Source: Bidens hawaiensis (lineage: Eukaryota > Streptophyta > Magnoliopsida > Asterales > Asteraceae). Taken from it: a stretch of 64,000 bases of DNA. The stretch covers positions 352,367-416,366 of the forward strand of contig JAIQDT010002053.1 of assembly GCA_021521415.1 (NCBI GenBank). Reading direction: 5' to 3'. Under the pieces are notes generated by a model. The model was given only the letters and a program-made list of their open reading frames with translations, made no database searches and was not told the origin of the DNA. The position numbers and the translations under genes were made by a program. This document shows positions 37,022 to 47,923 of the stretch, piece after piece (within the stretch, counting starts at the first letter, position 1; each line of letters starts with the position of its first letter).

Positions 37022-38040
37022 TTAAGCAAAAGGTTCGTCTTTTCACACCTAGCGAGCACTCGATCTAAGTTACGCAGACAATCATCGAAGGAATCCCCAA
37101 AGACAGAAAAATCATCCATAAAGACTTCCATGGAATCCTCGATTAACTCATGAAAAATGGCAAACATGCACCGCTGAAATGTAGCTGGAGCATTACATAA
37201 TCCGAATGGCATGCGTCGGTAAGCGAATGTACCAAAAGGACATTTAAATGTGGTCTTCTCCTGATCACCCGGGGCGATGGGGATCTGGAAATAACCAGAA
37301 AAGCCATCAAGAAAATAGTAGAACTGTTGTCCTGACAAACGCTCAAGCATCTGATCGATGAATGGAAGCGGGAAGTGGTCCTTTCGTATGGCCTCGTTAA
37401 GTCTGCGGTAGTCGATGCAAACTCGCCACCCTGTTACAGTCCGTGTCGGTATGAGCTCATTCTTTTCATTCGTGATAACTGTCATACTGCCCTTTTTAGG
37501 GACCACCTGGACTGGGCTAACCCACGTGGAGTCGGAGATCGGAAAAATCAAACCAGCATCTAGCAACTTAATAACCTCCTTCTTAACAACCTCCTGCATG
37601 TTCGGGTTAAGCCTCCTCTGTGGCTGAACCACAGGTTTAAACTCGTCTTCCATAAAAATTTTATGCGTGCAAAATGACGGGTTTATACCTTTGATATCCA
37701 TAAGCTTCCATGTGATGGCATGCTTATGAGATTTCAGAACAACCATCAACTTCTCCTTCTCCTCCGTCTCCAAACTCGAAGAGATGATGACGGGAAGTTG
37801 AGACCCCTCCCCTAAAAACGCATACTCGAGGTGAGATGGTAAATCTTTTAGCTCTAAAGATGGGGGTTTCTCAACAGATGGTTTTTCAATCGGAAACTCT
37901 CGCTCTTCAACTGCAAGGACATTAGAAAAGATTTGGGAACTCATGATAGGCTCATGTCCTCTTGCCTCAGGTAACTGCAGCTCCTCCTTCTCCTGCAACT
38001 CAAAATCAAATTCTTTAATCTCGAATGACTGATTTTCCAC
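36985..38040 (-). pseudogene. Element B reverse transcriptase
   Basis: 351 codons in the same frame as the protease part. Landmarks: WVSPVQVVPKKGSMTVI, GWRVCIDYRRLNEAIRKDHF, FYYFLDGFSGYFQIPIAP, MPFGLCNAPATFQRCM and the catalytic FMDD followed by FSVFG near residue 310. The frame is lost at NLLLNWE, where a base is missing and reading resumes in the next frame. Confidence 0.9.
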
Positions 38041-38049
38041 ATCGATGAT

Positions 38050-38814
38050 CTAGGTGTCGGACGTGTCTCTCTGGCAGACCTTCGTAATATAGTCGCCTAC
38101 ATGCATCATGAAAGTGTCGATAAAGTAGAGATTGTCATCCTGCTGCTGAGTATGCCTCATGGATCTCTGCATGTCGAATGTGACCGTGTCATCATGAACT
38201 CGAAGAGTCAATTTGCCATTGGCAACATCAATAAGAGCTCGTGCGGTGGCTAAGAAAGGACGACTGAGGATGAGCGGAACGTTCGAGTCCTCATCCATAT
38301 CGAGAATTACAAAGTCGACCAGAAAGATGAATATGTCCACCTGCACCAACATATTCTCCACAATGCCCCTTGGGAACTTCACAGATCGGTCTGCCAGCTG
38401 GATACTCATTCGGGTGGGAAGCAGCTCTCCCGCGTTAAGTTTGGCAAACACATAATAGGGCATGAGGTTAATGCTTGCACCGAGGTCGGCCAAAGCATTG
38501 CTAACATGAAGATTACCAATCAAGCAAGGAATGGTAAAGCTTCCCGGATCTGTCATCTTCCTAGGAAGTTTGTTCTGTACGACGGCAGAACACTCCTCAC
38601 TAAGAGTAACAGTCGAAAGCTCCTTAAGTTTCTTTTTATTAGTGAGCAAATCTTTAAGAAACTTGGCGTGTTTTGGCATGTTCGCGAGAGCTTCAATAAA
38701 CGGAATGTTCACATGGAGCTTCTTAAGCATGTTGAGAAACCTAGAGTACTGCTCCGAATCATTCTTCTTCACTAGACGACCGGGATATGGCGGTTTTGGC
38801 TTATGGACGCGCAC
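38050..38814 (-). pseudogene. Element B protease region
   Basis: 254 codons joined in frame to both gag (through a TGA at about 38884-38886) and reverse transcriptase (through a TAG at about 38050). The protease signature ALADLGASINLMPYYVFAKL is the Athila-style version (DLGAS instead of DTGS). Upstream comes the linker with FSRFLNMLKKLHVNIPF-like wording (RFLNMLKKLHVNIP at about 38680-38730). Confidence 0.8.
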
Positions 38815-38883
38815 CGGTTCCTGCTCAACCTGCTTCTCCTTCTCAACTAACGCACCGCCTGACCGTGAAGTACTTGCTGGGCC

Positions 38884-40273
38884 TCACCTCTGTTTAACCT
38901 TATCAGGCGGTGTCTCCATCTCCAACTCCTCGTCAACTTCCTCCTCACTTGGTGTATCCCTAACTACACCTCTCCCACTTCGGGTGGTCACTGCCTTGGC
39001 CTGAGCATTTTGAAATGGTTTAGAATATGTGGGATCTGGATTAGGGACAGTGTTACTTGGAAGACTCCCTGAGGGTCGTTGATCAATCTTTGCGGACAAC
39101 TCACCAAACTTGGCCTCGAGATTCTGAAATGCGACCTGTTGTCCCTTCATGAACGTCTCATGCTGCATAAAAGTGGATTTGGTGTTGGCATCATTTTGTA
39201 AGAGCTGATTTAACAATTGAGATTGATTAGCCAACATCTCCTCGATCTTGGAAGTACTATTTGGGACAGGAGCAAGTTCGGGGGCGGGTTCTTGGAACAG
39301 ATTCTGGCGTTGCTGATAACCAGAGTTACCTGCCCGCCAATTAGAGTTAGAATTATTGTTTCGCCACCCAGAATTGAAGGTACGGTTTTGATTAGCAAGA
39401 AAATCTACCTCCTCCTGAGAATCAACGGGACAATTGGCTGTCTCATGATTTCCACGACATATCTCGCACCTACGAGCTTGCAACCTAAGCTCTTTGACTT
39501 CCCTCTTTAGTGCCTCCATATCTGCCGATACACTCGTATTCTGATCAACATGATGCACTCCACGTGATGCTGAGATTGCTGCGGCCTTGGCAGCTGAGAC
39601 GGACCTTCTACTCGGTGTATGCTGGTCCCCTAATGCAATGCTCTCGAACATTTCTTCAGCCTCCTCTATGGTGAGTTTATCGAGCATGTTTCCTCCGGCG
39701 GCGGTATTGAACCGCTGTTGGGTTTCGAGAGTAAGACCATTATAGAGTTTTTCATCCACAGCCCAATCGTTTAGGCCATGCTGAGGACAACGGCTTATAA
39801 GAGTTTGGAAACGCTCCCACACAGAATAATAGGACTCATCGGGGTCCGTGAAAAGAACGGATTTGCTCGCGTAGACGCCCGGCCTTTGATGGAGGGAAAT
39901 ACTTCCTAAGGAACTTGGAATGCAAGTCGGCCCATGTGGCGATTGAAGCGTTTGGAAGAGAGTCAAACCATGTAGCAGCACGACCGGAAAGTGAGAATGG
40001 GAATAACTTAAAATGAATGACGTCGGACGAGATATTATTAATATTAAAAGTTTCGAAGATCCGCACGAATCGAGACAGGTGTCCCGGAGCATCTTCGTCA
40101 TCCAAGGCGTGGAACTGAGCAGAATTAGTGATGGAATTCATTACGTGAGAGGGGATTTGCCAGTTTTGGTTATTAGTCGCAGCAGGTCGGACAATTGCAT
40201 ATCGGGCCCCCATGATGCCATCGTTGGCTCTAGCATGAACGGTTTGTCTCGGTGGTGGAATGGCGTCACCCAT
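38884..40273 (-). pseudogene. Element B gag
   Basis: Starts at 40273 (MGDAIPPPRQ). The core gag domain lies at about 40150-39840: AQFHALDDEDAPGHLSRFV, LFPFSLSGRAATWFDSLP, LHSKFLRKYFPPSKAGRLRE. A frameshift near 39850 moves reading into the frame that runs to 38884. That part contains a CCHC zinc knuckle, CEICRGNHETANCP, at about 39445-39486 and a Gln/Asn-rich tail. The gag wording is that of the Athila lineage. Confidence 0.85.
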
Positions 40274-40585
40274 ATCTATTCTAGGAGTAGAGACGCTAAC
40301 CTGGTTGTCGGGTGAATCGCTCTCGCTATCTGTAGTATCCTTAAGTCGCTCCTGAAACTCTCTCTCAGGCTCTTTTGATGCAATGAATTAAGGTGGGCTT
40401 TGAGAACGGGTATTATGCATAAAATAAAAGAAAAAATAATTTAGAATTTTTTTTTGTTTTTAAATTAACTAAAACTAAAGGAAAAAATAGCAAGTAAAAG
40501 CACCTAAAGGAAAAATAACAACTAAACAAAAAACAAATAAACAGATCAGATAATCAACTCGGTTTAAACAAAGAATTTGCCAGTG

Positions 40586-40603
40586 TCCCCGGCAATGGCG
40601 CCA
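40586..40603 (-). other. Element B primer-binding site
   Basis: Minus strand TGGCGCCATTGCCGGGGA, one base away from the tRNA-Asp complement used by Athila elements. It lies 6 bases inside the right LTR border. Confidence 0.85.
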
Positions 40604-40609
40604 AAAACT

Positions 40610-42365
40610 TGATGTGTGAAAAACGTATATAATATTAAAAACCAAGTTTTACCGAGTTCACCTAGAAAACACACAATTGGCAAGTGTACCGGTCGCAATG
40701 TAGTTAGCAAGTAAGAACGGATATCGAACCTAGGACACTATGGGTAAACTCTAATTATTAAACCTAAAAGATTACTAACCTAGACTTTCTTTTGATTTTT
40801 ATATATTTTTTATATTACTTAAACTAATAAACTTAACTAATTATAAATTAAACTAAAAATAAAACTTTACAAAAATGGGTTTTACTAATATGCGAGAAAC
40901 GACTACCTAGGTAATGGAATCCTACTAGTTAAACTTAATAGCTAACGAACTTGACTTGGTTGAAAAACAATATCTTAAAAAAAATATGACACTAAAGACC
41001 ACTAAAATACGCTAGATCGCCTCCCGGCCTCACCAACGACACCCTAGAACTCTAATGACATATGAAGCTTAATTGTTAAAGGTTTGGATCACCTCCCGGT
41101 CTCACCTTACCTAATAATACTATGGTACCCCACAACCCAAATCACCTCCCCGCCTCTTCGGATACAATATATATTAATATAAAGGGGGTATTTTTAATTG
41201 ACTTGAACACAACTTGTATCACAATAATCTAAGGGACCTAGGATAACTCACTCCCGTGCAATTATTACCCAAACCCGCAAAAGACAAAGATGACACAACA
41301 CTAAATTGGCTCCCGGCCTCTCTAGTGAAAGAATAATAAAAATCTAGTAAACTCTTATAAATAATTCCTACGGTTATTTCGACCATAAACCGCAAATAAG
41401 TTGAAAACACAAAGTAGACAACCGAATCAAGCGCCTAATAATCTCCAAAAAACTATTAAACACAAGTGGAATAAATATTAAAGCAATAAACTAGATTCTA
41501 TTACGCAACAATATCATGACCAAACCAATTAAAAACTTTACCATAATATTAAATCAACCAACGTCAATAAATAGTTCGTCAAACAATTAGTATAAACTAG
41601 TACTCAACCAAAACCTAGGTAGTATAAAGTATTTAGCCACTCATAAAAAGTACGAAACAAAAATTAATAATAATATGGAGATTATAATTCATTGAAAATA
41701 ATATAAGTAAAAAGTGAATATACCAGATTCCTGTGCTTCCACTTCTCTGTTTCGAATTCTTTCTTTTCTTCTTTGATCACGTTTAATTCTTCATTTGTTG
41801 ACTTTTATTCAACCAAATTATATTCTCTTTTGTTTACTTTTTGGTTGTGCAAAAACCCCCCAACAATATTAAACACCAAGTGTTAACACAGGAGACAGCC
41901 CCACCACACAATATTATATTCTTTCAACATCTCTGTTGACTTCCTTGACCCGAGCAACAACGCACAACACACCCCAAAAATTGTTTCTTGTCTACTGTAG
42001 CCGCCCCCTCAAAAAACCCTTATTAATATTATTATATAATGTGCCATTAATCTTGTAGGGTTTTTTTATTTTAGCTCCAATAAATCTTAAAGCCCACCAG
42101 TATATTTTCTAGTAAAAAAATCCTTTATTTCTTTAATCTTCTTGTGGGCCTAGCCCATATGTCTTGTAAAATTTTGAAGTCCAAGACTTTGACACCTATA
42201 ATGCATTCACACAACATTTATTTAGTTTTAAACTCGTTGTCTCATCAAACCTTTGAACTTTAAATATGTGTCAGTTGAGAGTAATATTAAATAAAAAACA
42301 ACGTCAAAAGCTATTTAAAATGTAGGAAATATCTATTATATTTATATATAATTTAGCCCATATCA
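40610..42365 (-). repeat. Element B 5' LTR
   Basis: Pairs with 31579-33334. It is the 5' LTR in the element's own orientation. Confidence 0.9.
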
Positions 42366-42569
42366 AAGAGCCTACGAGTTGTGGCGGGTAAACTTGATTT
42401 TAAATAAAATTCATATCAAAACATATAGATAAATAAACATGTGGCAACTGATTCTTATAATTTCACATGATAAAAGACTAAGCAAGCCTATGTGATGCGG
42501 CAGTCAACTAAAAAACCCATAAGCACTACAGTTCTAAAAAACCTATAAATGATTTGATAGTATACAAAA
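42366..42569 (+). repeat. CESA1 3' flank repeat X, right copy, part 2
   Basis: Corresponds to 17354-17566. Beyond it, 42570-42606 is host DNA found only here, showing that the right copy is joined to the original downstream sequence. Confidence 0.8.
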
Positions 42570-43082
42570 GGACAAAACAAAAGACAAATTATATAGAACC
42601 ATAGTATGTTACAGTTGTATAATACAAGGACTTAGAGTGCAATTATAGATAGTTGTGTACAGGGACTTAGAGTGCAATTGTAGATAGTTGTGGGTTTTGA
42701 TTGTAGTAGTTAGTCTTGGAAACTGTATAAATAACGGTCGTAACTGAATAAACAGTATGCTTGATTTGGTGTAAACATTCTCTTCCTGAATTCTCCATTT
42801 CTATCTTATCAAGTGGTATCAGAGCTTCCGATCGTCGGAAGTTCTTGATCGCAACCCTAATTCGTTCACTTCCAATCAAGATTCGTTCAATTTTAACCCT
42901 AATTCGTTCATCTCTGATAAAAAATTCGTTCAATCTTGTCCAATTAGTTCATTCCTTTCGTTCAATTTACCGAAAATTGATCTTTATTCGATCAATTTTG
43001 TTTCTGAAACCCTAAATTTCTGTTCAATTTCAATTCTTTCTTGTAATTGATCATTGTTCGATCAATTCAACATCTGGTAGTA

Positions 43083-43870
43083 ATGGTGACTCGTAATCAA
43101 TCGTTGGAGCGGCGATTAGCTGACCATGATGCCACGTTAAGAAAATTGGAATCGGTGACAAGTTCATGCCTAACCGAATTAGAGTCTCTGAAGATCCAAT
43201 TGAATCAGACTACAATTCAATTGAGTCAAAATTCAACCAAGGTTGAGTCAAAGATGGATTCTCAATTTGAAGTTCTCATGAACAGTCTTCAATCTCTGAA
43301 AGAAAGTGGTATTAATGCAAATAGAGAGGGTCTAGCACAAATCGCAATCACAGTCTGGGCACAGAGGATCAAAGACTACATTATCAAGGCTATGGAAGCT
43401 TTAACAGATTGTCCAAGATTGAATTTACAAAATTTAATGGCACAAATGTGGAATGATGGTTGTGCAGGGTAGAGCATTTGTTTTTCAATTGATGACACTC
43501 CAAAAAACTCTAAGGTTCGGTATGCCATTATTCATCTAGAAGATATGGCACTTCTTTGGCATCAAGGCTTTGTTAGATCACATGGAGGTTCTATCGAAGG
43601 TATGCCATGGTTTGAATATAAACGTTAAATTGCACAATATATTTCTTTAATCATGGGGCAAAATGCTATGAGTGCTTTAGCATCAATCATTCAAACCAGT
43701 AATGTGCAAGATCTTTGTCAAGAATTTGATCTTGCCTTGACTAGAGTCACCATTTGTGAAAAATACGCTATTAGCCTTTTTTAAAGCCTTCAAATCCACT
43801 TAAACTGCTAAAAATCCCTACTCTTCCTAAAGCTTATGTCCTAGCCAAACAACAAGAAGATAATCTCAAA
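43083..43870 (+). pseudogene. Element C gag
   Basis: The start at 43083 (VTRNQSLERRLADHDATLRK) is preferred over an upstream in-frame ATG at 43047 because the latter still lies in the leader. A coiled-coil N terminus (to 43472) is followed, in other frames, by gag-core words (VRYAIIHLEDMALLWHQGF at about 43520-43570). The end is broken by several stops. Confidence 0.65.
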
Positions 43871-43879
43871 CTTCTACCA

Positions 43880-44377
43880 GTGAGTACATATAAACCAGCT
43901 TATAAGACTTCCTACAAATCTGTTGATTCCTTCCCTAAACCCGTTTATAACCCTACACCTTTATCTGCCACAAGTCTACCTTTACAACCTACACCACCCT
44001 TTAAACCTAAAAATTCTTTCATTAAAACTCTCACTACCAAAGAAATAGCAAAGGGAGAATGCTTTTGTTGTAATGAAAAGTATTCTTCTTCTCACAAATA
44101 TAAAAACAAGCAACTGTTTTCAATAGAAGTATGGGAAGGCGAGGATACTGAGGAATACTCTGAAAATGTATCTCATGATGTTTTGGATCCTCAAATTTCT
44201 CTCAATGCCATAATGGGAGTTATATCATATTCCACTATGAGAGTGACCGGTTCTATTGGTACAAAACAATTGCATATCCTAATAGATTCTGGATCAACTC
44301 ATAACTTTTTGGATGAGAATATAGCTTTTAAGATGAATTGCCTTCTCAAAGAGATACCTTCTATGAAGATCATAGTG
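43880..44377 (+). pseudogene. Element C zinc knuckle and aspartic protease (N part)
   Basis: The open frame includes a CFCCNEKYSSSHKYKNKQL segment, a degraded zinc knuckle (Gly and the last Cys changed), and the protease signature LIDSGSTHNFLDENIA. At KIIV (44366-44377) the CACTA fragment begins; the protease resumes with ADGNVM at 46105. The frame happens to stay open into the transposon up to 44557, giving a chimeric reading frame. Confidence 0.8.
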
Positions 44378-45122
44378 CATGGACCCATTCAAGATCATGG
44401 AATATGTTTTGTTACCGCAACTGCAGCAATGACAGATGAACGTAAAACGAAATTAAAACATATTGATGAATCAAGTAAACTACTCGCAAATCGGCTATGC
44501 AATAGAAACAAAAATGACATCGTCATAGTCCCTTACAATCTCGGGTCAGAATTTTAATTTAAATAGTTGTTCGTAAAGAAATTAGGAACAAGTTGTTTTG
44601 ACTTAAATTGGTTTTCGGTTGTTGTAGAAAACACTGGGTGTTGGCTGTATTAGACATGAAGACTACTACTTGCTATTATCTGGATTCGTTAAGGCATATC
44701 GATGTCAATCTGGAGCTGAAGCAAATTGTCGATTCGTAAGTAATACAAATTATTGAAAACATATATATATTATATTCTTTGATATATTTTATTATTTATT
44801 GTAGAGCAATGGTATTGTATGCTGTAAAAACAGGGTCCGACATGCGGGTAAAAGTCAACTGGGTCAACAGCAAGGTGAACACTTAATGTGTGGAGTCAAC
44901 ACATATATTAATAACAAAACTAACAAACTAACAACCTGGTGTTATGTATATTGACAAAATAATATAATATTATGTGAATCTGTAGGTTATATATGCTTTA
45001 TCATATCATTTTTATACATCAGATTGTTCCTAATTTGCTGTCTAGGTTCCTTTCCGGTAGCGTAGGAACAAAATCGTAATCGAGCAGTCATATAATTGTG
45101 TAGAAATTTGAGGCTGCAAATG

Positions 45123-45159
<37 letters not shown>

Positions 45160-45698
45160 GATATATGATAGTGATAATTAGGTTGTATTCCTTGGATTCG
45201 CTATATGTTGAATGTTATGTTAATCTCTATATACACAGTAGATATATTATGACACGCATCAGAGACTCGTTAAAATAGACTGTTTGCTTCTATTGCTTAT
45301 TTAGGTTATAATGAATTTAATAAGCATTCCAGTAATTTTATTTGTTAGATCTTATGTTAAGTTGTAAGCTTTATTATATTGTTTTGTAATTTTGTAGTGT
45401 CCGACTCGGCCGGGATGCACCGAGTATGGTTATTATATCCTAAACTTTATGAAAGAGATCGTTCATGAAGGACTTTAAATACTCATCAATAACAATGTAA
45501 GTATTAGAATTTAGATGTTTGATCATGTTTATATTTGTTTGTTTTAATCCAAATCATTTTAACTCAACCAAATTTTGAAACGTTTTGTTTGTTTAATTTT
45601 CTTAGGTTGGGGGAGGCAAAACCGAGTACACGGATGCGGATTTTGATGTTGTTCGAGAAGAATGGTTGAGTTATGCATCACAGTTCATTTTCCAGTAG
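44378..45698 (+). pseudogene. Ulp1-like protease gene of the CACTA element, 3' exons
   Basis: Exons read 44378-44544, 44628-44735, 44805-44874, 45398-45496 and 45606-45698, each with GT..AG borders. Recognisable peptides: DIVIVPYNLG, HWVLAVLDMKTTTCYYLDSL (catalytic His and Asp of C48 peptidases), CPTRPGCTEYGYYILNFMKE, and TDADFDVVREEW before the stop at 45696. In the family the motif before GYY carries the catalytic Cys (ECGYY); here it is EYGYY (TGT to TAT), so the enzyme is dead. A TAA near 45474 adds a stop. CACTA elements of plants are known to carry such Ulp1 genes. Confidence 0.75.
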
Positions 45699-46101
45699 TC
45701 ATATATGTATGCTTTGAATATTAACAAATACTTTTGTTAACTTGGGGATATTTGTAATATTTTGACTTACGATGTGTAATATATATATATATATATATAC
45801 ATAATTTTGATGTTATATTTGGGTAATTAATGTAAAAATTAGTAATAATGAAATATATATATACATTTTTTTAAAAAGTATACGATGACACGCATAAATT
45901 CTAGTCGTAAATTTGTGTCATAATTGTGAGTAACGAAAGCATGTCATACATGTACGTCATAAAAGCGTGTCACAAATGGGTGTCATTAATGCGTGTCATA
46001 TTTCCTTTATGACTGGGGCTTCAACGACGCGCATTTGCGTGTCATCCATACCCTTTAATGACACGAAATGCGCGCCATTAAAGGCTGTTTTTCTAGTAGT
46101 G
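44378..46101 (+). mobile_element. CACTA transposon remnant nested in element C
   Basis: The right end is the CACTA terminal repeat (minus strand CACTACTAGAAAAA) at 46101. It is bordered by subterminal repeats of the ATGACACGCATT / GCGTGTCAT kind at about 45880-46080. GTG occurs at 44375-44377 and 46102-46104, and removing one copy plus the insert restores the protease frame across KIIV-ADG exactly, which proves the 3 bp target duplication. The left terminal repeat is missing: after GTG only CA remains before Ulp1-type coding sequence. So about everything except the 3' end was deleted. Confidence 0.85.
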
Positions 46102-46104
46102 GTG

Positions 46105-46647
46105 GCTGATGGTAATGTGATGTCCTGCACTAAAGTATGTGAAACGTGCAATGGATGATGCAACGTAATTGGTTTAAAACTGATGTCCTAGTTATACCCC
46201 TTAGTAACTATGATATGGTATTAGGCATATAGTGGTTATAGAGTTTAGATGATATAACTTGGAACTTTAAAGCTTTAACTATGAAGTTCAAAGTTAATAA
46301 TAAAGTGTTTGAATTAAAAGGGGCTACAGAACAAGGCTTAAGTCTATGCTCTAGTGAAAAAATTTCAGACATTATTACTCAATAAAGGGCAAATGGTTTA
46401 GGCACAGTTATTTAGTTTTTAATTATTGCCAACAGATGATTTTACCCATATACCCTTGGTACAGGGGAAATCTAATAGTAGTCAGGTCAATGCTTTGTTA
46501 CAAAAGTATGACGAGGTATTTGCTATTCCCAATTGTTTACCTCCCAAGAGGAATTGTGATCATCAAATCATTTTGAAAGAAGGTGTTTATGTAGTGGCTC
46601 AGAAACCTTTTAGATATCCAGCTTCTTAGAAGAATATCATTGAAAAG
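46105..46647 (+). pseudogene. Element C protease end and pol linker
   Basis: Reading resumes with ADGNVM and continues with LSNYDMVLGI, the usual end of the gypsy protease, though with stops. The frame 46426-46629 then contains HIPLVQGKSNSSQVNALLQK and YDEVFAIPNCLPPKRNCDHQ, typical of the linker before reverse transcriptase. Confidence 0.7.
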
Positions 46648-47317
46648 ATGACCCAAGAATTGCTTGATATGGGTATTGTGAGAGAAAGTACAAGCCCATT
46701 TGCTTCACCCGTGGTCTTAGTTAAAAAGAAAGATGGCCGTTGGAGGATGTGTGTGAACTATAGGAAACTTAATGATGCCACTGTCAAAAATAATTTCCCT
46801 ATTCCCTTTATAGATGAATTATTAGATGAGTTGGGAGGAGCTACTGTTTTCTCTAAGTTGGACCTAAGATCAGGTTACCATTTAGTAAGAATGCATGATC
46901 CTGACATTTACAAAACAACCTTTAAAACTCACCAAGGCCATTTTAAATTCTTAGTTTTACCTTTTGGCCTCACCAATTCACCAACAACCTTTCAAGCTCT
47001 AATGAATACCACTTTTAAGCCTTTATTAAGGAAGTGTGCTCTGTTTTTTTTTTTATGATATTCTGGTGTATAGTGCATCTATGCCACAACACTTAGTAGA
47101 TTTGGAAGTAGTTTTGAAGTTAATTCAAGCCAATTCTCTAGTAGCTAAGAAGTCTAAGTGTAGTTTTGCTGGTCCAAAAGTGGAATACTTACGGCACATT
47201 ATCACTAAAAATGGGGTAAGTACTGATCCTAGTAAGATTGAGGCTATTGTTCAATGGCCACAACCTACTACTGTCAAGCAACTTAGAGGGTTTCTAGGCC
47301 TAGCCGGCTCTTATTGA
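46648..47317 (+). pseudogene. Element C reverse transcriptase
   Basis: 46648-47058 holds [35 protein letters not shown] and [19 protein letters not shown] run (47042-47055) causes a frame change exactly before the catalytic site, which now reads [10 protein letters not shown] in the frame 47036-47317; the first of the two catalytic Asp is Tyr. The rest (KKSKCSFAGPKVEYLRHII, LRGFLGLAG) is well preserved. Confidence 0.85.
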
Positions 47318-47870
47318 AGGTTTATAAAGTCCTTTGATGGTATAGCCAGACCACTTACAAACCTTTTGAAGAAAGTTGCCTTCCAGTGGAATGCAGAAAT
47401 TCAATTGAATTTTGACCAATTGAAAGTGGCTCTAACTACTTCTCCAGTCCTAGCATTACCTGATTTCACTAAAGTTTTCATCATTGAAACTGATGCCTCT
47501 GCAAAAGGGCTTGGGCTGTACTTATGCAGGATGGTCATCCATTGGCATTCATTAGTAAAGGCATATCAGTTAAGTATCAAGCAATGTCAGTCTATGATAA
47601 GGAGCTTTTAGCAATCTTAATGACAGTCAAACATTGGCACCACTATTTGATTGTTAAACATTTTATTATCAAGATAGATCAAAGAAGTTTAAAGTACTTG
47701 CTAGATCAGAAGGTTAGTACCCCTTTTCAACAAAATGGTTAGCCAAGCTTTTGTGTTACAATTATGAAATTGTGTATAAAGAGGTGGTAGAGAATCAAGT
47801 TGCAGATGCTTTATCCAAAGTAGAAGGGTTGGCTCTTTTTGAAATGGGTGTAAGTTCTATTCACTCAGGG
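47318..47870 (+). pseudogene. Element C RNase H
   Basis: Frame 47366-47611: FQWNAEIQLNFDQLKVALTT and TDASAKGLG. The next frame, 47524-47742, gives MSVYDKELLAILMTVKHWHH and DQRSLKYLL. A frameshift lies near 47520-47560. Near 47800 follows a NQVADALS-like end of the domain. Confidence 0.8.
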
Positions 47871-47923
47871 CTATAGCCAAGAATTAAAGCAAGTTGGTCT
47901 AGTGATCCCATGTTACAAGCTAT

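Larger units (their letters stand above)
31579..42365 (-). mobile_element. Element B: Athila-type Ty3/gypsy LTR retrotransposon
   Basis: 10.8 kb on the minus strand, with 1756 bp LTRs at 31579-33334 and 40610-42365 (TGAT..ATCA ends). AAGAG is duplicated at 31574-31578 and 42366-42370. A tRNA-Asp-type primer site lies next to the right LTR and a polypurine tract next to the left one. The Gag and pol wording is Athila-like. No env-like frame is present in the 1.6 kb between integrase and the 3' LTR. The LTRs are nearly the same (about 2-3% different by eye), so it is younger than element A, into whose flanking repeat it inserted. Confidence 0.9.
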
